Part shown: in pieces, positions 34,727 to 43,171 of the stretch
Position numbering within the stretch: position 1 is the first letter of the stretch
Layout of the letters: the number at the start of each line of letters is the position of its first letter
Source of the DNA: an uncultured Treponema sp.
GTDB taxonomy: Bacteria; Spirochaetota; Spirochaetia; Treponematales; Treponemataceae
NCBI GenBank assembly: GCA_937885175.1
Contig: CAKZZO010000008.1
Location: 1-50,725, forward strand
Direction: 5' to 3'
Length of the DNA: 50,725 nucleotides
Notes under the pieces: generated by a model
What the model saw: only the letters and a program-made list of their open reading frames with translations
What the model was told of the DNA's origin: nothing
The model's database searches: none
Made by a program: the position numbers and the translations under genes

Positions 34727-37068
34727 CAGCCGATTTCACCGTTCAAGGCTTTTTCAGTCTTGATTTCCCGACCGTCAGCGAGCAGTTTTTTACCCGCAAT
34801 CTGCACCACGCCGTCTTTCGCCTGAATGGCAACGCTAAAGAATTCATCGCCAGAAATCTCAGCCTTTTTGACGGCATTCAGGTCAGCACCTTCAAGCACC
34901 ACTTTTGTACCGGGCGCAGCCCATGACGCGTCAAGCACTTCCACGCATTCTTTTCCGTCAGCGTCCTTGTAGTCTCCAGCCAAAAGCATGCCGTAACTTT
35001 CTACGCCACGCATCTTTCGGGGAGCCAGGTTTGCTGCAATCACCACGTGCTTTCCCAGCAAATCCGCTTCGGTAAGGTACTTTCTGAGGCCTGACTGAAT
35101 CGTGCGGGGATTTCCGCTTCCGTCATCCATGGTTTCAATGTAGAGTTTGTCACCATCAGGATTCGGCTTTACATCAATAATTTTGGCTACGCGCAGGTCA
35201 ATGTTCTTATTAAAAAAGTCAATCTGCTCTTCTGGAGTGAGCGCCGGCTTTTCTTTACCAGGTTCCTTGGAACTTGCATGCTCCGCCTTTTTTTCCTGCT
35301 TTTTCTGACTTTTATCTTTCTTTCCTGCGGACTCCTGCTGCTTTCCGGCAAATTTTGCCCTGAATGCATCACAAGCCTTGTTGTCAAGCGGCGTAAAATA
35401 TACGGCAGTCTGGGCAATTTCATGCAAGCCTTCAAGTTTTCCCAAGTCTTCCCAGCGCAAGGAATTTGGTTTTGCTTCCACGCCGTAGCGGGCATCGTAA
35501 ATGCTGTGCCCCAGATAGCCTGCAACCACCTGTGTATACTGAGGAAGATAAGGCTGCATCATAATCATCAAATCCTTGATGACATAGGCAAGATTGTAAA
35601 GCACATTGTCGGAAACGCTCTTATCTGTCTTAATCGTTTTCCAGGGCTCCGCAGTCTGAAAGGCCTTATTGCAGAGGTCAGAAATGGCAAACATCTCATG
35701 GAAAGCATCTTTAAGTTCTGCCCACTCAAGATGCTCAGTCGCTTTTTTTTCATGCTCCAAAACCTGTGCCCACAGTGCCTCATCTTTCTTGCCGGCAGGG
35801 ATTTTTCCGCCGTAGTTTTTATTGATGAAGAGCAAGGTGCGGTTCACAAGGTTACCCAGGTTTCCAATCAGTTCCTTATTGTATTTTTCCTGAAAGTCCT
35901 TCCAGGTAAACTGATAGTCCTGATTTTCGGGGCGGTTATAGTAGATGTAGAATCTCCATGCATCAGCCGGAATGCCGCTTTCCTTTGCGTCAGAACCGAA
36001 CACGCCTACGCCCTTGCTCTTGGAAAATTTGCCGTCCTCGTAATTCAAGAATTCGGTTGAAGACATGTGGTAGAGCTTTGTGTACTCCCTGCCCGTTCCG
36101 ATTTCAGAAGAGGGAAAAACAACCGTATGAAAAGGAATATTGTCTTTACCGATGAACTGGAAAAGTGCAAGTTCTCCCTCTGCCTTTTCACTGCTTTCTG
36201 AGGGAAGCCACCATTTCTTCCAGTCGAAAGTTGGTTTACCAGCCGCCTTCATCTCATCAGAGAGCTGCTTGGTGATTGACATATAGCCAATCGGTGCATT
36301 GAACCACACATAGAAGACTTTGTTTTCGTAGCCCGCCTTGGGAACCGGAATGCCCCATTTGAGGTCACGGGTTATGGCGCGCTCATTAAGTCCGTCACGA
36401 ATCCAAGCCCTGGTCATCTGAATCGCATTTGCACTCCACTTGCCTTCCTTGCTGGCTTTTTCCATCCACGCTTCCAGCTGAGGTGCTATTTTGGGAAGGT
36501 TGATATACAGATGCTTTGTCTCACGCACTTCAGGCGTTGAACCGCAGGTATGACACTTGGGCTTTAAAAGCTGTGTCGGGTCAAGCAAAGTGCCGCAGGA
36601 ATCACACTGGTCACCGCGGGCATCAGGCGCATGACATTTGGGACACTCGCCGTCTACATAGCGGTCTGCCAGGAACATATTGCATTGAGGGCAGAAAAGC
36701 TGCTTTGACGTATGCTCGGAGATAAAACCATTCTTGTCCAAGTCATTGAACATAGACTGGGTAATTTCCGTACATTCTTCGTTTGAGGTGCGCCCGAATT
36801 TGTCAAAGGCAATGTCAAACCATTCGTAAATATCCTTGTGGATTGCATAATAGTAGTCGCAGAGTTCGCGGGGAGTCTTTTTTTCCTGCAGAGCCTTGGT
36901 TTCAGTCGCAGTGCCGTATTCATCGGTACCGCACACATACATGGTCTCATAGCCACGGCTACGGCAAAAACGTGCAAAAACGTCCGCGCTGAGCATCTGA
37001 ATCAGATTTCCCAGATGGGGAATATTGTTGACATAAGGTAATGCTGATGTGATAAGTCTTCTATTCAT
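34726..37068 (-). CDS. metG: Methionyl-tRNA synthetase
   Basis: Charges tRNA-Met. The HIGH motif appears as HLGN near residue 18, KMSKS as FSKSKG, and the zinc knuckles CPQC/CPKC and CDSC/CHTC lie in the connective domain. After the anticodon-binding domain a lysine-rich linker (about 600-640) leads to a C-terminal EMAP/Trbp111-like tRNA-binding domain (IDLRVAKIIDVKPNPDGDKLY). At 780 residues it is longer than most because of the extra tail after this domain. It is transcribed from a promoter 10 bases upstream of the start codon and has no ribosome site. Confidence 0.98.
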   Translation of the reverse strand: MNRRLITSALPYVNNIPHLGNLIQMLSADVFARFCRSRGYETMYVCGTDEYGTATETKALQEKKTPRELCDYYYAIHKDIYEWFDIAFDKFGRTSNEECTEITQSMFNDLDKNGFISEHTSKQLFCPQCNMFLADRYVDGECPKCHAPDARGDQCDSCGTLLDPTQLLKPKCHTCGSTPEVRETKHLYINLPKIAPQLEAWMEKASKEGKWSANAIQMTRAWIRDGLNERAITRDLKWGIPVPKAGYENKVFYVWFNAPIGYMSITKQLSDEMKAAGKPTFDWKKWWLPSESSEKAEGELALFQFIGKDNIPFHTVVFPSSEIGTGREYTKLYHMSSTEFLNYEDGKFSKSKGVGVFGSDAKESGIPADAWRFYIYYNRPENQDYQFTWKDFQEKYNKELIGNLGNLVNRTLLFINKNYGGKIPAGKKDEALWAQVLEHEKKATEHLEWAELKDAFHEMFAISDLCNKAFQTAEPWKTIKTDKSVSDNVLYNLAYVIKDLMIMMQPYLPQYTQVVAGYLGHSIYDARYGVEAKPNSLRWEDLGKLEGLHEIAQTAVYFTPLDNKACDAFRAKFAGKQQESAGKKDKSQKKQEKKAEHASSKEPGKEKPALTPEEQIDFFNKNIDLRVAKIIDVKPNPDGDKLYIETMDDGSGNPRTIQSGLRKYLTEADLLGKHVVIAANLAPRKMRGVESYGMLLAGDYKDADGKECVEVLDASWAAPGTKVVLEGADLNAVKKAEISGDEFFSVAIQAKDGVVQIAGKKLLADGREIKTEKALNGEIG

Positions 37069-37077
37069 AACGCTTTC

Positions 37078-37106
37078 AGTATAAAGAAAAGAAGAGGCTT
37101 AGGCAA
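37078..37106 (-). promoter_or_regulatory. metG promoter, predicted near-leaderless
   Basis: -35 TTGCCT (37106-37101), 17-base spacer, -10 TATACT (37083-37078), then nine bases to ATG at 37068. The predicted leader is GTT only. It fits entirely in the gap after the J-domain gene stop. Confidence 0.7.
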
Positions 37107-37110
37107 TCAG

Positions 37111-37479
37111 TCACTTTTCAAAGAAAGGTCGCAGGGTCTCCCAGGCCTCCAGCACCTGGCGGGTTTTATCACGGGCAACTTTCTGCAGGACAGGATTATC
37201 ACCGTGACGGTCAGGATGATAATACTTTAGTTTTTTATGGTAGGCTTTTTTTGCTTCTTCTGCCCCTGCATTTCCGTCCAATTCCAGCACTTTGCAGGCC
37301 GCAAGAAGTCGGGAAGACATTTTTTCAGGCAGACGACGAACAGGAGCCTGTTTTTCTGCCTTTGCAGGAGACTCATCGGCAACAGAAGGCTCTGCCGCCG
37401 CCCTTTCCGCAAAAAAATTGCCGGACTCAAGTGCATCGCTTAACATGTCTCCTAAACGATCGTACATTGAATCCGGCAT
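37111..37479 (-). CDS. Small J-domain (DnaJ-like) protein
   Basis: Co-chaperone that would stimulate an Hsp70 ATPase. The C-terminal 65 residues form a J domain: ACKVLELDGNAGAEEAKKAY, the invariant HPD in YYHPDRHGDN, and a closing helix to the C-terminus. The first 55 residues are a variable acidic/alanine-rich segment. No zinc or C-terminal DnaJ domains exist, so this is a class III type. The frame extends to 37503, but the ATG at 37479 has AGAGGA at the right spacing. It follows glgC by 30 bases on the same strand. Confidence 0.85.
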   Translation of the reverse strand: MPDSMYDRLGDMLSDALESGNFFAERAAAEPSVADESPAKAEKQAPVRRLPEKMSSRLLAACKVLELDGNAGAEEAKKAYHKKLKYYHPDRHGDNPVLQKVARDKTRQVLEAWETLRPFFEK

Positions 37480-37509
37480 TTTTAGTCCTCTGTTTTTTTG
37501 CAAACAGGA

Positions 37510-38808
37510 TTAGATTACGGTTCCGGACGGAATGACTGCACCCTTGCGGATAACGACAATGCCATCAGAAATATAGAAAGTGCCGTGGTCGCCATCCTCG
37601 TACTTGTTGCCGTCCACATTGATGCGGCAGTTGTCGCCAATGCGGGCATCCTTGTCGATGATGGTCTGGGCAATTACACAGTTCTTGCCGATTCCTACAT
37701 TCGGACGGCCTTCACTTGTATTTTCAGTCTTCTGCTCTGCACTTTCGTAGAAGTCTGCACCCATGGTAATGACGCCGTTCAGCTCCGTGCCGCTTTCAAT
37801 AAGGGTACGAACACCAATGACACAGTTGTTGATTGCCTTGGCATTTGAAATGATACAGCCTTCGGTCAAGAGGCTGTCCTGAATATGGGGCGCTCCATTG
37901 ACTTTTGGCGGCGGCAGATTGCGCATATGAGTATAAATCGGTGCGTCCACATCATAGAAATTGAAGGGCGGGTTTACCTTGGTCAAATCCAGCGTTGAAT
38001 CATAGAAAGAGCGGATAGTACCGATGTCTTCCCAGTAGCCGTTGAAGATGTATGAGTTGACCTTCTTGGTCTTGAGGGACATAGGAATGATTTCCTTACC
38101 AAAGTCCGTATACTCGTTGTCCAGCATTTCTTCCATGGTCTTTGCATTGAAGATGTAAATACCCATTGAAGCAAGGAATTCTTTTTCTGCGGGCAAATCT
38201 CCCCGTGCATTTGCAGGAATCTTCCAATCGGAAATATCTGCATCCGGCTTTGGCTTTTCCTTGAATTCCGTAATGCGGTGGTTGGCATCAATCTTCATAA
38301 TGCCGAAACCGCTTGCATCGTGGCGGTTTACTGCTGTTGTTGCAATAGTGATGTCCGCTCCGCTTTCCACATGAGACTCCATGAATTTTTCCAAATCCAT
38401 GCGGTAGAGCTGGTCACCAGAAAGAATAATGTAATGGGTAGGATTTTGAGAGCGGAAGTGCGCCATGTTCTTGCGGACAGCATCTGCCGTTCCTTCAAAC
38501 CAGCCTGAATGTTCCAGCGTCTGCTCAGCAGCAAGGATTTCCACAAAGCCCTGGCTAAAGCGGTCAAAATTGTAGGAATTTGAAATATGCATGTGCAGAG
38601 AAGCACTGTTGAACTGTGTCAAAAGGTAAATCTTGCGATAGCCTGAATTGATACAGTTTGAAATCGGAATATCAACAATACGATACTTTCCGCCGAATGG
38701 AACAGCAGGTTTTGAACGTTCCTTTGTGAGCGGATAGAGGCGGGTACCCTTTCCTCCACCCAATATGATTGCAAGAACGCGAGGTTTTTCAATTGATTTT
38801 TTGTCCAT
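37510..38808 (-). CDS. glgC: Glucose-1-phosphate adenylyltransferase (ADP-glucose pyrophosphorylase)
   Basis: Makes ADP-glucose for glycogen synthesis. The nucleotide-binding motif ILGGGKGTRLYPLTKERSKP and the following VPFGGKYRIVDIPISNC are diagnostic. GDQLYRMD contains the metal aspartate, the sugar-phosphate motif follows (IFNAKTMEE region), and a C-terminal left-handed beta-helix ends the protein. The 432-residue length is usual. AGGAG stands five bases before the ATG and a near-consensus promoter lies 48-76 bases upstream. It precedes a J-domain gene and follows a GH57-related gene, suggesting a link to alpha-glucan metabolism. Confidence 0.97.
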   Translation of the reverse strand: MDKKSIEKPRVLAIILGGGKGTRLYPLTKERSKPAVPFGGKYRIVDIPISNCINSGYRKIYLLTQFNSASLHMHISNSYNFDRFSQGFVEILAAEQTLEHSGWFEGTADAVRKNMAHFRSQNPTHYIILSGDQLYRMDLEKFMESHVESGADITIATTAVNRHDASGFGIMKIDANHRITEFKEKPKPDADISDWKIPANARGDLPAEKEFLASMGIYIFNAKTMEEMLDNEYTDFGKEIIPMSLKTKKVNSYIFNGYWEDIGTIRSFYDSTLDLTKVNPPFNFYDVDAPIYTHMRNLPPPKVNGAPHIQDSLLTEGCIISNAKAINNCVIGVRTLIESGTELNGVITMGADFYESAEQKTENTSEGRPNVGIGKNCVIAQTIIDKDARIGDNCRINVDGNKYEDGDHGTFYISDGIVVIRKGAVIPSGTVI

Positions 38809-38821
38809 AATTACTCCTAGT

Positions 38822-38884
38822 CAGCGGAAACGCTGCAAAATATTCTCTTGAGATAATTATAAATCCATAGTGAAATATTTGCAA
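38822..38884 (-). promoter_or_regulatory. glgC promoter and leader hairpin
   Basis: -35 TTGCAA (38884-38879), 17-base spacer, -10 TATAAT (38861-38856); the predicted start near 38849 gives a 40-base leader. Within the leader, CAGCG-TTTC-CGCTG (38835-38822) forms a short perfect hairpin just before the AGGAG ribosome site, which it could modulate. Confidence 0.7.
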
Positions 38885-38890
38885 ACAAAA

Positions 38891-40954
38891 TTATTGCACA
38901 TCAGAGAGATTTGGAGCAGATTTCTTTCCCCGCCGTCTGCGTTTGGGTGTAATTATCGTAAAATTGATTGTCTTTTCCATTTCCATGCCGGCAGCCAAAT
39001 CCACATTCCAGCAGAGGGAAGCAACAAAGGTAGTGCCGGCAATCTGTGGCACTTCGCTCTGAAACTGCGGACGATGGAAATACAGGGGCATGCAGGTGAT
39101 GTCGGCATCTTCATTCGGCTCATAGACAAATGATATGTCGTTGGCCGTGTCGGTAATCTGCATGTAGGAAATATCGCTCATGCTTTCCGGGGCGGTCAAT
39201 GCATCAAGATTGCGCCTTTCGCCACCGGCAATAACCTCAACACTGTAACTGTTACAGTCTGCGCTGGAAAAATCAGTCTGAGCAAAATTTGACTCCACGA
39301 GCAGTGCGGCTTTGAGCGCAAGGGGGCTTTCATTCTTTAGGATATACTGCACGGTAAAGCCGTTTGAGTTGATTATATAATTCTTTCTGAGGGAAACCGG
39401 CAGTTTAAGCGCAGAATACTCCCCCAGACCTGTCAGCTTGATTTCGTGACGCTTCTTGTCAAAGCCTGCCTGCGTAAAGGAAACCTGTGAAAAAATGCCG
39501 CTTCCTGTGGGCAGTCCCTTCTTGTAGTCACGCATTTCCTCCTGGGTAAAGAGATGCTCCACAAAGAGACCGCGCTCATAACGGTCATCAACCTTGTCAA
39601 ATTTTTCTATGCGCTTCAGGTTGTCAGCGTAATTTCCCGTATTGTGCATGATATCCAGTTCAGTGATGCTCGCTCCCTTTCGGGAAATACAGGCATCAAA
39701 AGACTGCATCTGGCAGACATATTCATCAAGACCATCCGCGTTGTAGTCATAGCTTGTTACAGACTCGACAAAAGCCTTTCCAGCCGGCAGACAGTCACGG
39801 ACGATTTTTTCAGCCTCGGTAAGGGCACGGTAGGCATTTTGGCGGATTGCATTGGTGGCAAAGATTCCCTCCGGGTCGCAGACAAATGCACTTCCTGTCT
39901 GAGCCTGCCAGAGTTTTTCCCGGGCCAGTTTTTTGCGGGCCTTGTCTCCGTGGCAGTTTGCAATCAGCATGCCGATATAAATCATGCGGTCATACAGGGC
40001 ATGATTGCGTGGATAGGTGGAAAGAAAATCGTATATCGTTATCGGATAGCCGGTTTTATTTTCCTGCGGCATGTAGGGAACAAGTCCCCACTGGGCAATG
40101 TCAGACTGAATGCCTGGGGCAATGTATGCAGGAAGGAGTGCTGTATGCCGGTGCAGATATTCCTGAGGATAACTAAAATTGATTGTTCCTGCGTAGGATT
40201 CCTGTGCAGTCTTGTAGAGTCTTTCAATCCAGCCGTCATCCAGCAGCGATAAGAAGCGGTCGGAATCAAAGGCAATGCAGACCGTCCTTTCCTCTTCTCC
40301 GTAGTCATTATGCTTTTTCAGCAGTTTTTCAGCCCCCTTCTTTACATTCAAGAGGTAGCTGTCAACATCCTCATGGGAAGGTATTACCGTACCTTCGTGA
40401 ATGAATGGCAGTACTTTTACCGATTTTCCCTGCTCGGTCACCAAAAGGGGAAGCAATTGTCTCTTTGCATGGGGAATAAGAGAGTTATCCAAAAGCACAT
40501 ATTCGATGCCGCTTCCGTACAGGCTGGAAATCAGGGAACTATCCCAGACAGAACCGTATACCATCATGCCCCGAGGACGCTTGCCCAGCGCGCTGCTCAG
40601 CTCTGAGCCGTACATCTCTATCTGCCCGCTTCTGTCCATGGGCAAAAGCAAAGGAAAGACAGGATTGTAGTAACCGCCGCCAAGAATCTCAATCTGCTTG
40701 CGGGAGATAAGTTCCTTGAGCAGCTGGATGAATTCGGGATGTTTTTTTGTCAGCCATGAAAAAACTCGACCGGGAAAGGAAAGCGTGAGTTTGCATGATG
40801 CGTTTGCGTACAGAAAAGAAATGAGTTTTTTGTAGAGAACCTGATATTTCTTCTCCAGCAAGTCGGAAGACTCCGCCCCTGACAGACTGGCTGTGATTAC
40901 CATGCAGACATGCAACACTTTCATAACTGAAAATACCCAAGTGTCGCGCCCCAC
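38891..40954 (-). CDS. GH57/alpha-amylase-related protein, probably catalytically inactive
   Basis: Resembles family GH57 alpha-glucanotransferases/amylases with the DUF1925/DUF1926 C-terminal beta domains. The diagnostic barrel strand is IEILGGGYYNPVFPLLLPMDRSGQIEM broken here as IEILGGGYYNPVF (88-100) and MDRSGQIEM (106-114). The strand that in active members contains the nucleophile glutamate (L-T-E-R-V-W) reads V-Y-G-S-V-W (132-137), so glutamate is glycine. The N-terminal H-N-H motif is also not kept (LHVCMV). The aspartate region (AFDSDRF, 228-234) remains. The start is GTG at 40954, 21 bases after rnfB, or ATG at 40924. It is probably cotranscribed with rnf. It may be a glucan-binding pseudoenzyme. 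Confidence 0.8.
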   Translation of the reverse strand: MGRDTWVFSVMKVLHVCMVITASLSGAESSDLLEKKYQVLYKKLISFLYANASCKLTLSFPGRVFSWLTKKHPEFIQLLKELISRKQIEILGGGYYNPVFPLLLPMDRSGQIEMYGSELSSALGKRPRGMMVYGSVWDSSLISSLYGSGIEYVLLDNSLIPHAKRQLLPLLVTEQGKSVKVLPFIHEGTVIPSHEDVDSYLLNVKKGAEKLLKKHNDYGEEERTVCIAFDSDRFLSLLDDGWIERLYKTAQESYAGTINFSYPQEYLHRHTALLPAYIAPGIQSDIAQWGLVPYMPQENKTGYPITIYDFLSTYPRNHALYDRMIYIGMLIANCHGDKARKKLAREKLWQAQTGSAFVCDPEGIFATNAIRQNAYRALTEAEKIVRDCLPAGKAFVESVTSYDYNADGLDEYVCQMQSFDACISRKGASITELDIMHNTGNYADNLKRIEKFDKVDDRYERGLFVEHLFTQEEMRDYKKGLPTGSGIFSQVSFTQAGFDKKRHEIKLTGLGEYSALKLPVSLRKNYIINSNGFTVQYILKNESPLALKAALLVESNFAQTDFSSADCNSYSVEVIAGGERRNLDALTAPESMSDISYMQITDTANDISFVYEPNEDADITCMPLYFHRPQFQSEVPQIAGTTFVASLCWNVDLAAGMEMEKTINFTIITPKRRRRGKKSAPNLSDVQ

Positions 40955-40975
40955 CCTGCAGCAACCTTTGTATGC

Positions 40976-41521
40976 TTAACTCCTATTTCTTTGTTTTATC
41001 ATTCTATAACAGCTTCGCCAAAATTTAAAGTGCTTTTTTGCAGGAAGCGTGGATTTTCCTGTATTTTTTTCTACCAGCGAAATCAGACTTACCGGACAGG
41101 CAGAAAGGCACTCGCCACAGCCGTCACAGACATCTGTCACCACAGCAATTCCCTTCTCAATCTGAATGGCATTCTGGTGACATACCTTCATGCAGTCGCC
41201 AAATCCAATGCAGCCATAGTAGTTATTGTATTCGGAACCATACGACTGATTGAATACCGCGCAACTTTTTAGCCCCGTATACTGCATGCGCCGGTCTGAT
41301 TCATTTTTGGGAGCCGTCGTAATGACCGCCTGCTTCTGGGGATTTGGGGCTATGGCATCCTCCACATTCGGCTCATAGGTTACGTTCTTTTCGGTTGCAA
41401 GAATAGCCGACACTCCGTAATACTTTGACTTGAGCGCAGGAACAAAGAAACAGAAAAAGAAAAACAAAAAGACGCTTGTCAAAATCAAAAAAAGAACGAA
41501 CAGAAAAATCGCAAGAATCAT
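40976..41521 (-). CDS. rnfB: RnfB-like ferredoxin subunit, reduced
   Basis: Electron-input subunit of an Rnf-like complex. Residues 3-28 are a transmembrane anchor. Canonical RnfB then has a cysteine-rich 4Fe-4S domain (PF04060), but here residues 30-80 contain no cysteine. A ferredoxin-type region follows: YYGCIGFGDCMKVCHQ (104, 110, 114) and CDGCGECLSACP (132, 135, 138, 142). The first ligand of the first cluster is asparagine 100 in place of cysteine, and the usual CPF is CHQ. One complete set of four ligands remains for the second cluster. At 181 residues it is clearly shorter than usual RnfB. Its ATG overlaps rnfA (ATGA). Confidence 0.85.
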   Translation of the reverse strand: MILAIFLFVLFLILTSVFLFFFFCFFVPALKSKYYGVSAILATEKNVTYEPNVEDAIAPNPQKQAVITTAPKNESDRRMQYTGLKSCAVFNQSYGSEYNNYYGCIGFGDCMKVCHQNAIQIEKGIAVVTDVCDGCGECLSACPVSLISLVEKNTGKSTLPAKKHFKFWRSCYRMIKQRNRS

Positions 41522-42081
41522 TGTGCAGCCCCCAGGTATCTGAGCCAGGATACATTAAACGCCGAAAGCGCGATTAAGACGATGGCAAAGGAAATCAAAA
41601 TCAGGCTGTACACGCGCAGTCCCAGTGATGGAGCAAACATGCTGAAACGGTTACGCATGGCAAGCTGAATGCCAAAGAGCACATAAAAAGCCATGACGCA
41701 GGCCGCAACAATAATAAAGGCATAGCCGATAGAAGTTGCTTCGTTCAGGGCAAGGAGGACGCACAAAAGCGGCACGCCAAATTCCGTGATGGAATTCTGC
41801 AGACCGATTCCGATGAAGACCTCAATGACCGCAGAAAAAATGACGAAGACAATGACCGTCACCAGGGGATAGAGTTCTGAGAGATGAACTGGGGCTAAAA
41901 GCGAATTCACAATCAAGTAGGAAACAAGCACGGTTGTCGTACTGGTTATGAGGGCTTTAAAACAGGTGAGCATAAAAGAGCCGTAATTGCCGCTTGAGGA
42001 AACCAGATTTGAAAGCCCCACGCCATAGAGCAGGAAGGCCGAAGCTGACAGGACGTAATACAGAATGGTACTGACAATCAT
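41518..42081 (-). CDS. rnfA: RnfA-like membrane subunit
   Basis: Integral membrane protein of 187 residues with about six helices, matching RnfA in length and position between rnfE and rnfB. In canonical RnfA two cysteines (in G-x-C-P and T-T-N-C-A) hold part of a membrane [2Fe-2S] cluster. At the corresponding places this protein has VGLSNL (serine 24) and ALNEATS (glutamate 113). Cysteines exist at 40, 107 and 128 but not in the motif positions. Both ends overlap neighbours by ATGA. Identification as RnfA rests on order, length, topology and weak similarity. Confidence 0.8.
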   Translation of the reverse strand: MIVSTILYYVLSASAFLLYGVGLSNLVSSSGNYGSFMLTCFKALITSTTTVLVSYLIVNSLLAPVHLSELYPLVTVIVFVIFSAVIEVFIGIGLQNSITEFGVPLLCVLLALNEATSIGYAFIIVAACVMAFYVLFGIQLAMRNRFSMFAPSLGLRVYSLILISFAIVLIALSAFNVSWLRYLGAAQ

Positions 42082-42695
42082 ATGCTGCCTCCACTCCGCT
42101 CGATACGGTCAAACTGCCTGCTGGCATAGATATAGCAGAAAAGTATGAGGGCAACAATCACAAAGGCTCCCGGCACCGTAGCAATAAAGGCGCTTGCATA
42201 GGTTGCATGGGTTGACTGCACTAAATGAAAGGCCGCAATTTTATTCCAGACGGGAAAGGTAACGGTACCATAGCCGATACTATCCCTCAGAAGGAAAATC
42301 ACCAGGGCCGCAAGGGAAAAGATGAGGTTTCTGATACCGTTTTTCCGCAGATCCTCAGAAAGAGACAAAGAATTGTCCTTGAAAGAGAATTCAACGATTA
42401 CGGAGGAGAGTGCAGGCAGATAGAGCAAAAAGCCCAGGGTAAAGGCAGCAACCGGGCAGAGCAAAATGAGCAACTGCTTATAGAGAATCGTCACCGCAAT
42501 CAGTTCAATGGAAACAAGGGAATTCTTTAGGTCATCAAGCTTAAAAAAAGAAATCAGATGACAGAAGAGAACCCCCGTTACAATCTGAATGTTAAAAAGC
42601 AGCAGCATCAGGATGCCATAGGCAAGTCGCCCTGGAACCGGCACGAGAATTGCAAGTGCCGCCGCCACGTAAAAATACACATTTTTATCTTTCAT
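42078..42695 (-). CDS. rnfE: RnfE-like membrane subunit
   Basis: Integral membrane protein of 205 residues. Its last part (VPGAFVIVALILF) keeps the P-G-A-F element seen near the RnfE C-terminus. The canonical G-L-C-P motif of helix 1 is ILVPVP here, so the cysteine is valine 18, and the second half-helix (P-L-I-V-x-N-C) is YLPALSSVI without cysteine. Cysteines at 45, 80 and about 195 lie elsewhere. It overlaps rnfG and rnfA by ATGA. Together with RnfA it should form the membrane core, but the membrane iron-sulphur centre seems absent. Confidence 0.8.
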   Translation of the reverse strand: MKDKNVYFYVAAALAILVPVPGRLAYGILMLLLFNIQIVTGVLFCHLISFFKLDDLKNSLVSIELIAVTILYKQLLILLCPVAAFTLGFLLYLPALSSVIVEFSFKDNSLSLSEDLRKNGIRNLIFSLAALVIFLLRDSIGYGTVTFPVWNKIAAFHLVQSTHATYASAFIATVPGAFVIVALILFCYIYASRQFDRIERSGGSI

Positions 42696-43171
42696 AGCAC
42701 ACCAGCCTTTTCAAGAATCTTCGGCACTTGCCTTTGCCAATAGGAAATGACAGACTTTCCCACATCAGCATTCAGCACATGCTCTGCCTTGCCAGTGTCA
42801 GTAGCATAACCGACAAAGCGGACGCCGTATCGCTGGCTGTACAGGAACAAGGCCGGCTGGGCTCCCGTGAGCGTGGGCACCCGAATCAGTATGCAATAGG
42901 CGGAAAGTTCCGATGTGGTTGCATTTCTTGGTTTTAATGAAAATACCGCCGTACCTGTTGAAATTGTAGAGTCAACCTCATGAAATTCGCCTACCACATA
43001 GGAATCAGGCAGATACATATTCAATCCGTCCTGCACCGTCTGGGTAAGGCCACGCTTCCACGAACCGTGGGCAAGCAGTATAAACATAATGAGAACCGCT
43101 GACATGGCAAAGAGCATGCCAAAGAAGATTCCGTATTTCTTTGCGATTTCCTTCATATCAGTATTAGGCAT
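42692..43171 (-). CDS. rnfG: RnfG-like subunit lacking a flavinylation motif
   Basis: One N-terminal transmembrane helix (about 14-33) and a small extracytoplasmic domain, 159 residues in all, smaller than usual RnfG. The covalent FMN motif S/T-G-A-T of the FMN_bind domain is not present; the nearest match is LTGAQP. The start was set at ATG 43171 because AAGGA lies eight bases upstream; the open frame extends to 43252 inside rnfD, which would give an unlikely cysteine-rich tail. Overlap with rnfD is eight bases and with rnfE four (ATGA). Confidence 0.75.
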   Translation of the reverse strand: MPNTDMKEIAKKYGIFFGMLFAMSAVLIMFILLAHGSWKRGLTQTVQDGLNMYLPDSYVVGEFHEVDSTISTGTAVFSLKPRNATTSELSAYCILIRVPTLTGAQPALFLYSQRYGVRFVGYATDTGKAEHVLNADVGKSVISYWQRQVPKILEKAGVL

